Source of the DNA: Eubacteriaceae bacterium
GTDB taxonomy: Bacteria; Bacillota; Clostridia; Lachnospirales; Lachnospiraceae
DNA length: 64,000 bases
Assembly: GCA_910575665.1 (NCBI GenBank)
Contig: CAJTFB010000005.1
Span: 1 to 64,000, forward strand
Reading direction: 5' to 3'
The position numbers and the translations under genes are program-made. Positions 26,123-34,356 of this stretch are shown piece after piece. The notes below the pieces were generated by a model. It was not told the origin of the DNA. It saw only the letters and a list, made by a program, of their open reading frames with translations, and did no database searches. The number at the start of each line of letters is the position of its first letter. Within the stretch, counting starts at the first letter, position 1.

Positions 26123-26932
26123 TTATGATCTGAGGTTGTTCGCCTGCTGGAGCATCTCATCGGATGCTGTGATCGCCTTGGAATTCATCTCATAGGCACG
26201 CTGGGCAACGATCATATTAACCATCTCATCCACAGCCTGCACGTTGGATCCCTCGAGACGCCCCGACACGATTTTAGAGCCCAACTGATCTGCCGTACTT
26301 GTAATCACTGCTCCGGAAGCCGGAGATTCTTTCATAATTGTATCCATGGTACGATCCAGCCCCGCCGGGTTTGGAAATCTGGCAAGCCCGATCTGTATTC
26401 CCATCTGCTGAGCATTGCCGGTGGCATCCGGATACATGAAATTACCATACTGATCCACTGACAGCTTAGAAGCATCGATCTCCGCCGGGAAGGTAATTGG
26501 CTGACCATTGGCAGCAATCACAGGATAACCGTTGGAATCTGTAAGCGCCATACCATCTCCGGTTACCGATACGTTGAAGTTACCGTTTCTGGTATAACCA
26601 ATGCTTCCATCATTCAGCCGCACCTGGAAAAATCCCTCTCCCTGGATGGCATAATCAAAAGATCCATTGGAAGCAAGAAGTGGCCCTTGGTGGAAATCCG
26701 ATACAATGGCCGCCGGTCTGACTCCAAGTCCTACCTGTGCACCAACGGGTTTTGGTTCCCCTGTACTGTCATAAGACTTCCCCTGTATCGTCTGGTACAA
26801 TAAAGATTTAAAGTTGACAGCCTCTGTCTTATAGCCTGTCGTATTGATATTGGACAGATTATTAGAAATCGTATCCAGATTTGTCTGCTGAGCGATCATT
26901 CCTGACGCCGCAGTCCAAAGTGAACGCATCAT
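26123..26932 (-). CDS. flgG: Flagellar distal-rod protein FlgG (FlhP-like)
   Basis: The 269-aa protein has the rod/hook N-terminal signature (L-W-T-A-A-S-G-M, N-L-D-T-I-S-N-N-L-S-N-I-N-T-T-G-Y-K). The C-terminal V-D-E-M-V-N-M-I-V-A-Q-R-A-Y-E-M-N-S-K is the pattern that separates FlgG from FlgE and FlgF. AGGAGG lies 8 nt before the ATG at 26932. In Bacillus the pair flhO-flhP follows mbl, which matches the order here. Confidence 0.93.
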   Translation of the reverse strand: MMRSLWTAASGMIAQQTNLDTISNNLSNINTTGYKTEAVNFKSLLYQTIQGKSYDSTGEPKPVGAQVGLGVRPAAIVSDFHQGPLLASNGSFDYAIQGEGFFQVRLNDGSIGYTRNGNFNVSVTGDGMALTDSNGYPVIAANGQPITFPAEIDASKLSVDQYGNFMYPDATGNAQQMGIQIGLARFPNPAGLDRTMDTIMKESPASGAVITSTADQLGSKIVSGRLEGSNVQAVDEMVNMIVAQRAYEMNSKAITASDEMLQQANNLRS

Positions 26933-26986
26933 AATTATTTCCTCCTAACGTCTGCTCTCGCCTGTCTCACGGACTATTTGTTATTG

Positions 26987-27763
26987 TTATCCAAGCTTTC
27001 CAACCTGATTTGCCGCACGTTCGAGCATGGAATCCATAGAGCGTATGACTTTCTGATTTGCCTCATAAGCTCTCGTTATAGTAATCATATCGACCATTTC
27101 GGACACAACATTAACATTTGACATCTCAATATACCCTTGCATCACAGAAGCATCGGCTTCCTTTTCCGTCGCTCCCTCCACAACCGTATACATATTGTCT
27201 CCAACCTTTACTATGTAATCATAATCTGCAAAATCCGTTATTTTCAGCCGGTCAACGATAACTCCATCTGCTGTCACCGTTCCGTCATTGCTGATCACAA
27301 CATTCTTTGCGTCCGTGGGGATCTGGATATCTCCACCTTCTCCCTGCACCCGGTTTCCTTCAGAATCCACCAGAATGCCTTCCTTTGTCACTAGAAAACT
27401 TCCGTCCCTGGTATATCTGGTGGAAGTCTCTCCTCTGGAATTTGTATAATTTATCGTAAAGAATCCATTCCCGCTCAGTGCTAGATCAAAGTTCCCGCCG
27501 GTGTTTCTCACCGATCCCTGGGTATAATCTGTATACACCTCGCCAATCTTCACACCCAAGCTCATCGTACCGATGGCCTCGTTGTGGTATGCCTGAGATC
27601 CGTCTCTAATCTTAATTGTCAGCAATTTATCAAATGCCTGGCTGCTCACGCTCTCCTGCTTGTATCCAGCAGTATCTGAATTTGCCAGATTATTCGAGAT
27701 AACATCCAATCGATTTTGTTCGTTGACCATCCCTGTCCACGAAGTATAAAGACCTCTTAACAT
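26987..27763 (-). CDS. flgF: Flagellar proximal-rod protein FlgF (FlhO-like)
   Basis: A 258-aa flagellar basal-body rod protein: G-L-Y-T-S-W-T-G-M, L-D-V-I-S-N-N-L-A-N-S-D-T-A-G-Y-K at the N-terminus, S-G-N-G-F-F-T-I in the middle and V-S-E-M-V-D-M-I-T-I-T-R-A-Y-E-A-N-Q-K at the C-terminus. The variable middle is shorter than in FlgG-type proteins. It lies 14 nt after mreB, so flagellar rod genes share a transcript with the cell-shape gene. Confidence 0.9.
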   Translation of the reverse strand: MLRGLYTSWTGMVNEQNRLDVISNNLANSDTAGYKQESVSSQAFDKLLTIKIRDGSQAYHNEAIGTMSLGVKIGEVYTDYTQGSVRNTGGNFDLALSGNGFFTINYTNSRGETSTRYTRDGSFLVTKEGILVDSEGNRVQGEGGDIQIPTDAKNVVISNDGTVTADGVIVDRLKITDFADYDYIVKVGDNMYTVVEGATEKEADASVMQGYIEMSNVNVVSEMVDMITITRAYEANQKVIRSMDSMLERAANQVGKLG

Positions 27764-27777
27764 TACTTTCCTCCTCT

Positions 27778-28764
27778 TCAGCTCTCATTGGTCGTTCCAC
27801 TTAGGAACTCTACATATTTACCAGTACCAATGGCCACTGCCGTCATTGGTTCCTCCGCCGTCATGGTGGTGATACCCGTCTTGCTCTCAATCAGTTCTTC
27901 CAGACCATACAAAAGGCTTCCTCCACCGGTCAGCACAATACCGCGGTCGGCGATGTCTGCTGCCAGCTCCGGCGGCGTCTTCTCCAAAACACTGTGAACC
28001 GCTTCCACGATCTGCAGCGTCGTGTCCTTCAGCGCCTCTTCGGTCTCCTCAGAAGTGACCGTGATGGTCTTTGGAAGACCGGTCACCAGATTTCGTCCAC
28101 GGACATCCACTTCCTCCACTTCTGGTCTTGGAAATGCAGAACCTATACGGATCTTTATGTCCTCAGCGGTTCTCTCACCGATCAGCAAGTTGTGTCTCTT
28201 TCTCATATATCTTACGATGGCATCGTCAAAATCATCCCCTGCAATCTTGATGGAGGTGCTTACCACCGTCCCCCCCAGGGAGATCACTGCGATATCTGAG
28301 GTTCCACCCCCGATATCCACAATCATGTTTCCACAGGGTCTCGCAATATCAATCCCCGCACCTATCGCAGCAGCAATAGGCTCTTCGATGATCTTAACAT
28401 CTCTGGCGCCTGCCTGAAATGCCGCATCTTCTACGGCCTTTCTCTCTACCTCTGTGACGCCGCTAGGCACACAGATACTGATCAGTGGCTTACGGAATCT
28501 CTGCTTGCCAACTGCCTTTTGAATAAAATATTTCAGCATCTTCTCCGTCACCGTATAATCGGAGATGACTCCCTGTCTCAACGGACGGACCGCCACAATG
28601 TTTCCCGGTGTACGGCCGAGCATCAGTCTCGCCTCTTCACCGATCGCCTTGATTCTGTTCGTATCTCTGTCAAATGCAACCACACTAGGCTCCTTGAGTA
28701 CAACACCCTTGCCTTTCACGTATACAAGAATACTCGCTGTACCCAGATCTATTCCAATGTCCAT
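27778..28764 (-). CDS. mreB: Actin-like cell-shape protein MreB/Mbl
   Basis: The 328-aa actin homologue forms membrane-bound filaments that guide wall synthesis. Visible signatures are G-I-D-L-G-T-A-S (phosphate 1), I-V-D-I-G-G-G-T-S-D-I-A-V (phosphate 2) and L-T-G-G-G-S-L-L-Y-G-L (adenosine). Its place directly before flgF-flgG suggests the Mbl-like paralogue. The promoter at 28862-28889 would drive the whole unit. Confidence 0.94.
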   Translation of the reverse strand: MDIGIDLGTASILVYVKGKGVVLKEPSVVAFDRDTNRIKAIGEEARLMLGRTPGNIVAVRPLRQGVISDYTVTEKMLKYFIQKAVGKQRFRKPLISICVPSGVTEVERKAVEDAAFQAGARDVKIIEEPIAAAIGAGIDIARPCGNMIVDIGGGTSDIAVISLGGTVVSTSIKIAGDDFDDAIVRYMRKRHNLLIGERTAEDIKIRIGSAFPRPEVEEVDVRGRNLVTGLPKTITVTSEETEEALKDTTLQIVEAVHSVLEKTPPELAADIADRGIVLTGGGSLLYGLEELIESKTGITTMTAEEPMTAVAIGTGKYVEFLSGTTNES

Positions 28765-28861
28765 GACTTTCTCCTTTCTTAACTTTCCCTAATTTATCCA
28801 TGTAATTTCTCTATATTCCAGTTTCCCCAAATTCTGTGTCAAGTAAACATACCTAATTTTT

Positions 28862-28889
28862 ATTATAAACCGAATCTGGCAATTTTCAA
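28862..28889 (-). promoter_or_regulatory. Sigma-A promoter of mreB-flgF-flgG-flgJ
   Basis: On the minus strand TTGAAA (28884-28889) and a perfect TATAAT (28862-28867) are 16 bp apart, about 100 nt before mreB. The surrounding sequence is very AT-rich. Confidence 0.65.
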
Positions 28890-28969
28890 AGTTTTTTTTG
28901 CAAATTTAATATATAATTTATATTTTAATTTACATTTAGAGTTCCCTTACAGAACCATATCATCCGCTT

Positions 28970-30343
28970 TTAATCCTCTGCCGAAAGAGCAGCCTGCATC
29001 ATTAGGGCACACTCAATCCGCTTTTTCTGCAACTGACAACCAATTTCGTAGGGTTTATTAATGTCCTGGTGCATATTGAACGCGTTTGCGGCACATCCGC
29101 CACTGCAGTAAAATTTAGCAAAACAATTGCGGCACTCCTCTTTGGCATATACATTGCAAAGTTTAAACTCATCTCGGATTTCCGTATTTACAATTCCGTT
29201 TTCCACATTTCCCAGCAGAAAATCTTCATTTCCCACAAACTGATGACAGGGGTATAGGTCTCCCCAAGGTGTAACCGCCAAATATTCCGTCCCGGAACCA
29301 CAGCCGGATAATCTCTTGTAAACACAGGGGCCTCCCGTCAGATCGATCATATAGTGAAAAAATTGAAATCCTCTGCCATCTTTTTTTCTTTTAATCATTT
29401 CCTGCGCCAGTCTGTCATACCCCTCGCAGATCACCGGTATATCTTCTTCCCGTATAGCATAGGGCTCCTCTGGTCCCGCCACCACCGGCTCCACAGAGAT
29501 CTGTTCAAAGCCCTGATCCGCCAGATGCAGCACATCTTCCACAAAATCCAGATTGTAGTGGGTAAATGTCCCCCGCACATAGTACTTTTGCTGATGGCGG
29601 CTCTCCGCCACCTTTTTAAATTTATCCAGGATCAGATCGTAACTGCCATCTCCATTTTTATTGGGACGCATATGATCGTGCACTTCTTTTCTACCGTCGA
29701 TACTAAGGACAATATTATCCATCTCCTGATTGGCAAACTCTATGATTTCATCATTCAGCAATACCCCATTGGTGGTAAGTGTAAAGCGAAAATGCTTGTC
29801 ATATTTTTCTTCCAGACCTCGTCCATATGCTACCAGCTGTTTGACCACCTCAAAATTCATCAATGGCTCACCGCCAAAAAAATCTACTTCCAGGTTCCGT
29901 CTGCTACCGGAATTCTCCACGAGAAAATCCAATGCTTTTTTTCCTACTTCAAAACTCATCAGAGAACGGTCGCCCTTGTACTCTCCCTCACCGGCAAAAC
30001 AGTAACGGCAGGAAAGGTTACAGGCATGGGCAATATGAAGACAAAGAGCCTTCACTACCGTCTGGCGTTGTTTAAAATCAATTACGCCCTCTTTGTAAGT
30101 ATCTTCTGTAAACAAGGTTCCTTCTTCTTTTAACTGCTCTAGATCATGAAATAATTCCCCCAACTCTTCCTCTGTGATCCCTTCATCGCAATACTCTTTA
30201 CAGATAATCTTCGTAATTTCTTCTTTTCCTTTTTCTTCATACATGCTGATCACATCATATGCCACATCATCTACCACATGAACAGAGCCACTATTTACAT
30301 CCAGAACTATATTATATCCATTATTTTTATATTGATGAATCAT
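28970..30343 (-). CDS. cteB: SCIFF peptide maturase, radical SAM (TIGR03974)
   Basis: This radical SAM enzyme forms thioether links between cysteines and other residues of the SCIFF precursor. The 457-aa protein has the CxxxCxxC cluster site at 108-115 (C-N-L-S-C-R-Y-C), then F-F-G-G-E-P-L-M-N-F. A C-terminal SPASM region follows, with C-G-S-G-T-E-Y, C-H-Q-F-V-G-N-E-D-F and C-R-N-C-F-A-K-F-Y-C-S-G-G-C-A-A-N for two auxiliary clusters. The N-terminus is a short peptide-recognition-like domain. The start at 30343 (M-I-H-Q-Y) is the family's usual one; an ATG at 30376 is in frame. The precursor gene lies 122 nt upstream. Confidence 0.94.
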   Translation of the reverse strand: MIHQYKNNGYNIVLDVNSGSVHVVDDVAYDVISMYEEKGKEEITKIICKEYCDEGITEEELGELFHDLEQLKEEGTLFTEDTYKEGVIDFKQRQTVVKALCLHIAHACNLSCRYCFAGEGEYKGDRSLMSFEVGKKALDFLVENSGSRRNLEVDFFGGEPLMNFEVVKQLVAYGRGLEEKYDKHFRFTLTTNGVLLNDEIIEFANQEMDNIVLSIDGRKEVHDHMRPNKNGDGSYDLILDKFKKVAESRHQQKYYVRGTFTHYNLDFVEDVLHLADQGFEQISVEPVVAGPEEPYAIREEDIPVICEGYDRLAQEMIKRKKDGRGFQFFHYMIDLTGGPCVYKRLSGCGSGTEYLAVTPWGDLYPCHQFVGNEDFLLGNVENGIVNTEIRDEFKLCNVYAKEECRNCFAKFYCSGGCAANAFNMHQDINKPYEIGCQLQKKRIECALMMQAALSAED

Positions 30344-30465
30344 TTCTTTCTTCCCCGCTATCTTCCAACTTTCCAATCATATCCCGACTGCGCCAACGCA
30401 AGAAAGGACTTTGCTTGATTTTTGCAAATCAAACAAGTCCTCTATTACTCAGATTCTTATGTCAA

Positions 30466-30606
30466 TTATTTGTTCTCACAACTCTGGTTCCCAACGGTAC
30501 AGGATGTCTTGCATGCCGACTGGCAAGATGTCTGGCACTCGCCGCAGCCACCTTTTTTTACAGTATCTTTGAGATTTTTTGATGTAAGTGTCTGAATTCT
30601 TTTCAT
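30466..30606 (-). CDS. cteA: SCIFF ranthipeptide precursor (six cysteines in forty-five)
   Basis: A 46-aa peptide I translated from the minus strand. It starts M-K-R-I-Q-T-L-T-S-K-N-L-K-D-T and has a C-terminal core with six cysteines at 21, 24, 28, 32, 36 and 43, in the pattern G-G-C-G-E-C-Q-T-S-C-Q-S-A-C-K-T-S-C. This is the nearly invariant SCIFF family of Clostridia, matured by the neighbouring radical SAM enzyme to a thioether-bridged ranthipeptide. A GGAAG site precedes the ATG and a good promoter lies at 30648-30676. The role of the mature product is not settled; a signalling role has been proposed. Confidence 0.95.
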   Translation of the reverse strand: MKRIQTLTSKNLKDTVKKGGCGECQTSCQSACKTSCTVGNQSCENK

Positions 30607-30647
30607 GATTGTCTTCCTTTCTTCGATACGTTTCCAATATTATCATT

Positions 30648-30676
30648 AGTATATCACAAAAAAAACGGGATTTCAA
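30648..30676 (-). promoter_or_regulatory. Promoter of the SCIFF gene
   Basis: On the minus strand TTGAAA (30671-30676), a 17-bp spacer and TATACT (30648-30653) lie about 42 nt before the SCIFF ATG. The precursor can therefore be made independently of the upstream membrane protein gene. Confidence 0.7.
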
Positions 30677-30688
30677 CTAATAATGAAG

Positions 30689-31063
30689 CTATTTTATTCC
30701 GGATCGGATCATTCCTCCCAGCATTCCCGAAAAAATACAGACCAAAAATGCCGTGAGCATACCTGGCATCTGTGCTGCTACACTTTGGTTCCAGATCGCA
30801 CTGACGCAGTATACCACTGCAAAATACACGAGGCCCAGCAGACCACCACCCAGATATCTTTTCTCTTCTAGTCCTCCGCTGAAAAGAAATCCTCCCGCCA
30901 GACAGGAAATCACATATGTAAACAAAATCCCTCCATTGGCCCCTGCCATAGACATCTTACATTTATACATGATAAAAGACAATACCAGCAGCACCACCGC
31001 AGTCAATACATACGCCACCAGAATGCTTTTCAGCATTTTTACAGCTTTTGTTTTCATATTCAT
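30689..31063 (-). CDS. TIGR04086 family membrane protein
   Basis: A 124-aa protein with four hydrophobic segments (about 9-31, 40-60, 70-90, 98-118). Glycine-rich turns and the end G-M-L-G-G-M-I-R fit the TIGR04086 (YrzE-like) family, which is often found just upstream of SCIFF in Clostridia. The function is unknown. The start at 31063 was chosen because GGAG lies 8 nt upstream; longer frames to 31084 are possible. The SCIFF promoter begins 12 nt after its stop. Confidence 0.75.
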   Translation of the reverse strand: MNMKTKAVKMLKSILVAYVLTAVVLLVLSFIMYKCKMSMAGANGGILFTYVISCLAGGFLFSGGLEEKRYLGGGLLGLVYFAVVYCVSAIWNQSVAAQMPGMLTAFLVCIFSGMLGGMIRSGIK

Positions 31064-31183
31064 TCTCATCGCTCCATATCTCAAACTTTATTATTTTTTA
31101 ATTATATGAGTCTATTAATTCTAATATGCTTATGCTATAATAGTTTGTTGAAAGCGATATGAGATAGTTAGGAGGGAAAATAA

Positions 31184-32035
31184 TTGAGATATATAGATTT
31201 ACACGTACACTCCACCTGTTCAGACGGCACACTTACACCGGAAGAACTGGTGCTTCGGGGAATAAAAAATGATCTTGTGGCATTTGCCCTCACCGATCAC
31301 GATACGGTAGAGGGAGTCGCCCGGGCAATACGTAAGGCAGAAGAACTGGATCAGCACATTCAGGTGATCCCAGGGGTAGAACTATCCTGTCAGTACCCGG
31401 CCGCCCCTGACCAAAATGTAGAGATCCACATTCTGGGCTATAACATTGACCATACCAATTCTGCTCTGGTCTCCACCTTGAAAAAAGTGGCCGAAGAAAG
31501 GGACAACCGCAACAAAAAAATGTGTGAAAATCTTCACAATGCCGGATATCCCATTACCTACCAGGAATTGACAGAAAAATTTGGTGATATGATACTCACC
31601 AGAGCGCATTTCGCCAAATTATTATTAGAAAATGGCGGCGTCCCCTCTATGGACGCGGCCTTTAAGACCTGTCTTGCCATAGACAGCCCCTATTTTGTAA
31701 ACCGTGAATATTTAACACCAGAAAGCGCCATTCAACTCATCCAGGAGGCGGGAGGCATCCCTGTACTGGCACATCCCCTTCTGTATAAGCTTTCTGTCAG
31801 CCAGATCCGAAAGATGCTTGAAACACTCAAAACCTATGGCATCCAGGGAATCGAAGCCCTCTACTCACGAAACCATGGCACCGATGAAGCATTTGTGCGC
31901 AAACTGGCGAATGAATACGACCTTTTTATCACCGGCGGATCGGACTTTCACGGCGACAACAAACCAGATATCGAGATGGGTACTGGTACTGGGAATCTGA
32001 GGATACCAGTCATGCTATTGGAGAATTTAAGGTAG
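31184..32035 (+). CDS. PHP-domain phosphoesterase
   Basis: The 283-aa protein has the four PHP metal-binding motifs: D-L-H-V-H-S-T-C-S-D-G-T, L-T-D-H-D-T, I-P-G-V-E-L-S and, at the C-terminus, G-G-S-D-F-H-G-D. L-A-H-P lies near residue 200. Relatives (YciV/RnaAM type) remove phosphates from 3',5'-nucleoside bisphosphates or chew short RNA. Translation appears to start at a TTG (31184), because AGGAGGG lies 8 nt upstream and no ATG fits. An extended -10 (TGCTATAAT ending at 31141) lies 43 nt before it. It converges on thiE with only 8 bp between the stops. Confidence 0.9.
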   Translation: MRYIDLHVHSTCSDGTLTPEELVLRGIKNDLVAFALTDHDTVEGVARAIRKAEELDQHIQVIPGVELSCQYPAAPDQNVEIHILGYNIDHTNSALVSTLKKVAEERDNRNKKMCENLHNAGYPITYQELTEKFGDMILTRAHFAKLLLENGGVPSMDAAFKTCLAIDSPYFVNREYLTPESAIQLIQEAGGIPVLAHPLLYKLSVSQIRKMLETLKTYGIQGIEALYSRNHGTDEAFVRKLANEYDLFITGGSDFHGDNKPDIEMGTGTGNLRIPVMLLENLR

Positions 32036-32054
32036 CCAAATGGCTACCTTTTTA
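32031..32054 (+). terminator. Shared terminator between the PHP gene and thiE
   Basis: GGTAGCCA (32031-32038) and TGGCTACC (32041-32048) form a perfect 8-bp stem followed by T5 on the plus strand. Both convergent stop codons (TAG of each gene) lie inside the stem. Confidence 0.85.
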
Positions 32055-32679
32055 TCCCCTCCAGTTTATCTGCCATCTGCTCCGCTGCCCCGGTGATATC
32101 TTTTGCTCCGATTACGGCAGAGATCACCGCCACACCATCCACACCGGTTCCTCGGAGCTTTTCTACGTTTCCATGATTAACACCGCCGATGGCCACCATC
32201 GGGATCTTTACGGCGTTTCTTATTTTCGTAAGTTCCTCTATAGATACATGATGGGTGTCTGCTTTGGTAGATGTGCCAAACACATCTCCCACACCGATGT
32301 AGTCTGCACCATCTTTTTGAGCCTGAAGTGCCAGCTCCGCATTGTAGGCGGACACCCCGATGATCTTATCCTGACCGAGAAGTTCTCTAGCCGTCACAGC
32401 CGGAATATCCTTCTGGCCCAGATGAACTCCGTCTGCATCCACTGCCAGGGCAATATCGATGCGGTCGTTGATGATAAGTGGGATCTCATAGGCATCTGTC
32501 ACTTCTTTTACACTATGGGCGATCTCCAAAAATTCTCTGCCGGAACAGTCCTTTTCCCGCAGCTGGACAACCGTCGCTCCTCCTTTAATGGCAAGCTCCA
32601 CCGCCTCTTCAATAGAATCTGTTGTCATAAGATCTCTGTCCGTACAGAGATAAAGAGTATAATCCACTCGTGGTTTCAT
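32044..32679 (-). CDS. thiE: Thiamine-phosphate synthase
   Basis: ThiE joins the pyrimidine and thiazole halves to give thiamine phosphate. The 211-aa TIM-barrel protein shows V-V-Q-L-R-E-K-D, I-I-N-D-R-I-D-I-A and A-D-G-V-H-L-G-Q-K-D, then Y-I-G-V-G-D-V-F-G-T-S-T-K and A-I-G-G-V-N. The start at 32679 follows GGAG by 11 nt; a GTG at 32691 would overlap the preceding stop. No other thiamine gene and no THI-box riboswitch is visible nearby, and it sits at the end of the DUF5716/5717 operon. Confidence 0.93.
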   Translation of the reverse strand: MKPRVDYTLYLCTDRDLMTTDSIEEAVELAIKGGATVVQLREKDCSGREFLEIAHSVKEVTDAYEIPLIINDRIDIALAVDADGVHLGQKDIPAVTARELLGQDKIIGVSAYNAELALQAQKDGADYIGVGDVFGTSTKADTHHVSIEELTKIRNAVKIPMVAIGGVNHGNVEKLRGTGVDGVAVISAVIGAKDITGAAEQMADKLEGIKR

Positions 32680-32687
32680 ATGCTGTG

Positions 32688-33119
32688 TCACTCCTTTTCC
32701 TCCACCTTTTTCTTTAATTCCAGTATCCGGTCCCTGAAATGCTTAATGACAGACTGTCTGGTAATGATGCCCACAAACAAACCACGATCGTCCACCACCG
32801 GAACAAAGTTCTGATTGAGCACACGCTCAAGCAGATCCTCTACGGTGGCGCTGACCTTCACCGGATGATTCCAGTCCTTTCGCAAAATATCCCTTACCAG
32901 TTCCTCATCCAGATGTTTCAGGTCACCTTCATTGTTGCGAAAAATCCCCCGCAAAAAATCTCCCTCATTGATAGTCCCTATATAATACCCCTCATGAGAC
33001 AGTACCGGGGAAGCTGTATAACTGTGACTGCGCATCTTTTCGAGACCCTGTCGGATGGTATCGTTATCATATAAGTAAGAAACTAATTTTTTCGGTTTTA
33101 ACAAAAAAAGTATATTCAT
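32688..33119 (-). CDS. CBS-domain pair protein
   Basis: A 143-aa stand-alone Bateman module of two CBS domains (about 8-60 and 75-130), with family motifs S-P-V-L-S-H-E-G-Y-Y-I-G-T-I-N-E-G-D-F and V-P-V-V-D-D-R-G-L-F-V-G-I-I-T. Such proteins bind adenine nucleotides or other ligands and act as sensors. A basic, Lys-rich C-terminal helix follows. It starts 4 nt after the coiled-coil gene and is followed 8 nt later by thiE, so it is part of the long operon. It may be the energy-state sensor for its neighbours, which is inference. Confidence 0.9.
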   Translation of the reverse strand: MNILFLLKPKKLVSYLYDNDTIRQGLEKMRSHSYTASPVLSHEGYYIGTINEGDFLRGIFRNNEGDLKHLDEELVRDILRKDWNHPVKVSATVEDLLERVLNQNFVPVVDDRGLFVGIITRQSVIKHFRDRILELKKKVEEKE

Positions 33120-33123
33120 ACAA

Positions 33124-34356
33124 TCATCCCTCCACTTCCCTGTGATTCAACATAGTTTCGATTTCCAGTGCGTATTCTGGCTTTTTGTTTTGGATCCGTT
33201 CTAGCTCCTGGACAAAATCCTGCATAATCCCATTGTTATAATCGATTTGAGCCCGAAGTTTTTGACGCTGCTCATTGAGCTCGTGCCGAACCTCCACCAT
33301 CTCTCTCGGATCCACGATGGCATTTGCCCTACCGAGCCAAAGATCTCGGTCTTTGATACCGAGCTTTGTCAGTTCCGCCAGAAGAATTTCATTTTTTTCG
33401 TTGAGAAGAAAGGCATCTTCCCGCTGTCTAGCCCACTCCCGCTTTGCCTTGCGGTACTGGTCGTAAACAAATTCTAGTTCCGTCACATTCCGCACCCGGT
33501 ATTTGGTACACATATAATCAATGGTCCTTGTGTTATTCACATACTTAATCCTGACCCGGTTTGAAAACGAGATGGCACGGTTGCATCTTCTCTCCGTGAG
33601 AACCATATCTCTTCGGTTTTTTCCGGCCTCGATAACGATAATAAGCGTCACCACAAAGGCAAATGCAGCTGTAGCGATAAAAGGTACACGGATGTCGGTC
33701 TCAAACACCACCAGTATCGTCACGAGTAGGATTCCAAATAATGCCAGCATAAAACCCAGCACCTTACTTACCAGCTGCAGCGTACTCTGCTTACGGATGA
33801 TATCCCTCTTATCCCTCAGCAGCATCCTTTTTTCCCCATCCAGCTGCCGCATATCGTGTTTGATCTTGATCTGATAATCCTCAAATTCCTTTAATTTTGA
33901 GATATCATCCTCTACCTTTGGCTCAAAATTTTCCATGGCCGCCCTCTGGGCGTCTGTAAATTTATAACGTCGCCCCTTTCGTTTTTCCCGTTCTGCCGTC
34001 AGCTCCACGATCGCAGACGCCGTATCCTTCAGCACCGTTTTCTCTTCTTCTAATGCCTGGTCCATCAGCTGGATATCTTTCAGATAAGAAGTCACCTGTC
34101 CATATTCCACCTTGATCTCCCCGCACTGCCGCTTCGCCTCCCGAATTCCATCGTATAATCTCTGAATATAATCCAATCGAATCGACTTATTCGTCAAATC
34201 AACTTTCTCTTTTTCCAGCTTGATCTGCTCTGGCATGGCTTCTAGATCTTTCTCCACACTTTCAGCCTCTGTCACATTTTCTATTTCAGATTCTGCTGCC
34301 GGCTGTTGATCCCCCTTTTCTTTTTTCTTACTGCGAAACCATCGGAATCCCATCAT
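33124..34356 (-). CDS. Coiled-coil protein with central membrane hairpin, unknown
   Basis: I do not recognise this 410-aa protein. It starts with a basic patch (R-W-F-R-S-K-K-K-E-K) and an acidic stretch. Long charged helices with coiled-coil character follow (about 40-200), then two hydrophobic segments (about 203-222 and 227-245) with few residues between them, and another long helical part to the end. The shape suggests two cytoplasmic arms on a membrane hairpin. It overlaps the TPR-like gene by 29 nt, which implies coupled translation and a shared process. No enzymatic motif is visible. Confidence 0.75.
   Translation of the reverse strand: MMGFRWFRSKKKEKGDQQPAAESEIENVTEAESVEKDLEAMPEQIKLEKEKVDLTNKSIRLDYIQRLYDGIREAKRQCGEIKVEYGQVTSYLKDIQLMDQALEEEKTVLKDTASAIVELTAEREKRKGRRYKFTDAQRAAMENFEPKVEDDISKLKEFEDYQIKIKHDMRQLDGEKRMLLRDKRDIIRKQSTLQLVSKVLGFMLALFGILLVTILVVFETDIRVPFIATAAFAFVVTLIIVIEAGKNRRDMVLTERRCNRAISFSNRVRIKYVNNTRTIDYMCTKYRVRNVTELEFVYDQYRKAKREWARQREDAFLLNEKNEILLAELTKLGIKDRDLWLGRANAIVDPREMVEVRHELNEQRQKLRAQIDYNNGIMQDFVQELERIQNKKPEYALEIETMLNHREVEG

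Noticed and set aside
32680-33119. THI-box riboswitch before thiE
   Set aside because: thiE starts 8 nt after the CBS gene; there is no room for an aptamer and no conserved pieces were seen upstream of the operon.
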